From contig BCHU01000002.1 of the NCBI GenBank assembly GCA_001599715.1, positions 1,798,001-1,862,000 on the forward strand: a stretch of 64,000 nucleotides of DNA. The letters are read 5' to 3'. The notes below the pieces were generated by a model. It was not told the origin of the DNA. It did not search any database and saw only the letters and a list, made by a program, of their open reading frames with translations. Positions 60,794-64,000 of the stretch are shown piece after piece. This stretch comes from Phaeotremella fagi (taxonomy: Eukaryota; Basidiomycota; Tremellomycetes; Tremellales; Phaeotremellaceae). The position numbers and the translations under genes are program-made. Position 1 is the first letter of the stretch; each line of letters opens with the position of its first letter.

Positions 60794-61329
60794 TCTTTCC
60801 AATCTTCCTTCTCTCGCTTTCTAAAAAATCATGTTTTTACATATACCCCCAATCAAAATAATCAGATTTCCTCAACGGAAACTCCCTTTTGAAAAGGATC
60901 GAAAACGTTCAACTCGTTTTTGATCCTTTTGAATAAACTCAAACCTGCAACATTTCATATTCCCCCCCACTCCAAAAAATATTTCTCAGATTTATTTTTC
61001 GATTTATACCTTAGCATGGGCTCCACCCCATATACCAAAAATATCGATTCAACAGCACGATTATTATATTATTTTCAATCATTTTTTCTTACATTATTCA
61101 ACTCGTAATATGTTATATCCCATCTTTTTTCGTGTTGTCATCCCTTAGGATAACTGCATGGACGTGACACTATACTTTTCACAAAATGTTTCAAAATAGG
61201 AAATATGCATTTCGAGTTTGATATGAGCTTAAGTCTCAATTGCACAACTTCAATCTGAAACAAGAACATGCATTAATCAAATCATCATCGTCATCACCAT
61301 CATCCACTTCATGAATCCCACACCATCCA
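60794..61329. other. Convergent intergenic, no gene seen
   Basis: About 536 bp between MTHFR and PMR1 stop codons. A/T- and C-rich; no coding segment. Confidence 0.4.

Positions 61330-64000
<2,671 letters not shown>

Overview
The window is eukaryotic nuclear DNA from a basidiomycete yeast, most likely a Tremellomycete (Cryptococcus/Kwoniella type). Nearly every gene is broken by many short introns of about 35-70 nt with GT-AG ends and CTNAC-like branch points. Intergenic gaps are mostly 150-800 bp. The gene set includes a Cap10/GT90 capsule-type glycosyltransferase, a CFEM wall protein and fungal mitochondrial genes. The genus is an inference. I see no rRNA, no tRNA, no transposon and no CRISPR. 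I assembled exons by eye from open frames, splice sites and family conservation, so outer gene boundaries are firmer than individual splice sites.

Region 1-34 kb is mostly conserved housekeeping. It holds a MULE/FAR1-type zinc protein with two zinc knuckles, the KDEL receptor ERD2 head-to-head with the ER P5A ATPase SPF1, a CFEM protein, a small secreted protein, an ADP-ribosyltransferase-like protein, a CRAL-TRIO protein, and the mitochondrial RNase DSS1. These are followed by SF3b4, UTP11, an unknown acidic protein, a secreted protein, COX4, a GT61 glycosyltransferase, a UPF1-like helicase with a mitochondrial-looking N-terminus, RPB9 and a Cap10-like glycosyltransferase.

Region 34.5-47.6 kb is an accessory island. 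It carries seven F-box-like genes of one or a few related families, five of them in a head-to-tail array, plus a tandem pair of small paralogues of unknown function. The F-box-like proteins fall into at least two groups by their C-terminal signatures (EE-S/T-V/I-RPK, or FKDxxDYxDDxGWE). Several share an upstream element, GAATYGCCACTG.

Region 48-64 kb returns to conserved genes: a NIPA-type Mg2+ transporter, ALG3, a second ADP-ribosyltransferase-like paralogue, a UDP-galactose transporter-like protein, methylenetetrahydrofolate reductase, and the 3' part of the Golgi Ca2+/Mn2+ ATPase PMR1, whose start lies beyond the window.

Many genes serve the secretory and glycosylation pathway (ERD2, SPF1, CRAL-TRIO, GT61, Cap10-like, ALG3, the nucleotide-sugar transporter, PMR1). 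The most novel material is the pair of ART-like proteins and the lineage-specific F-box-like island.
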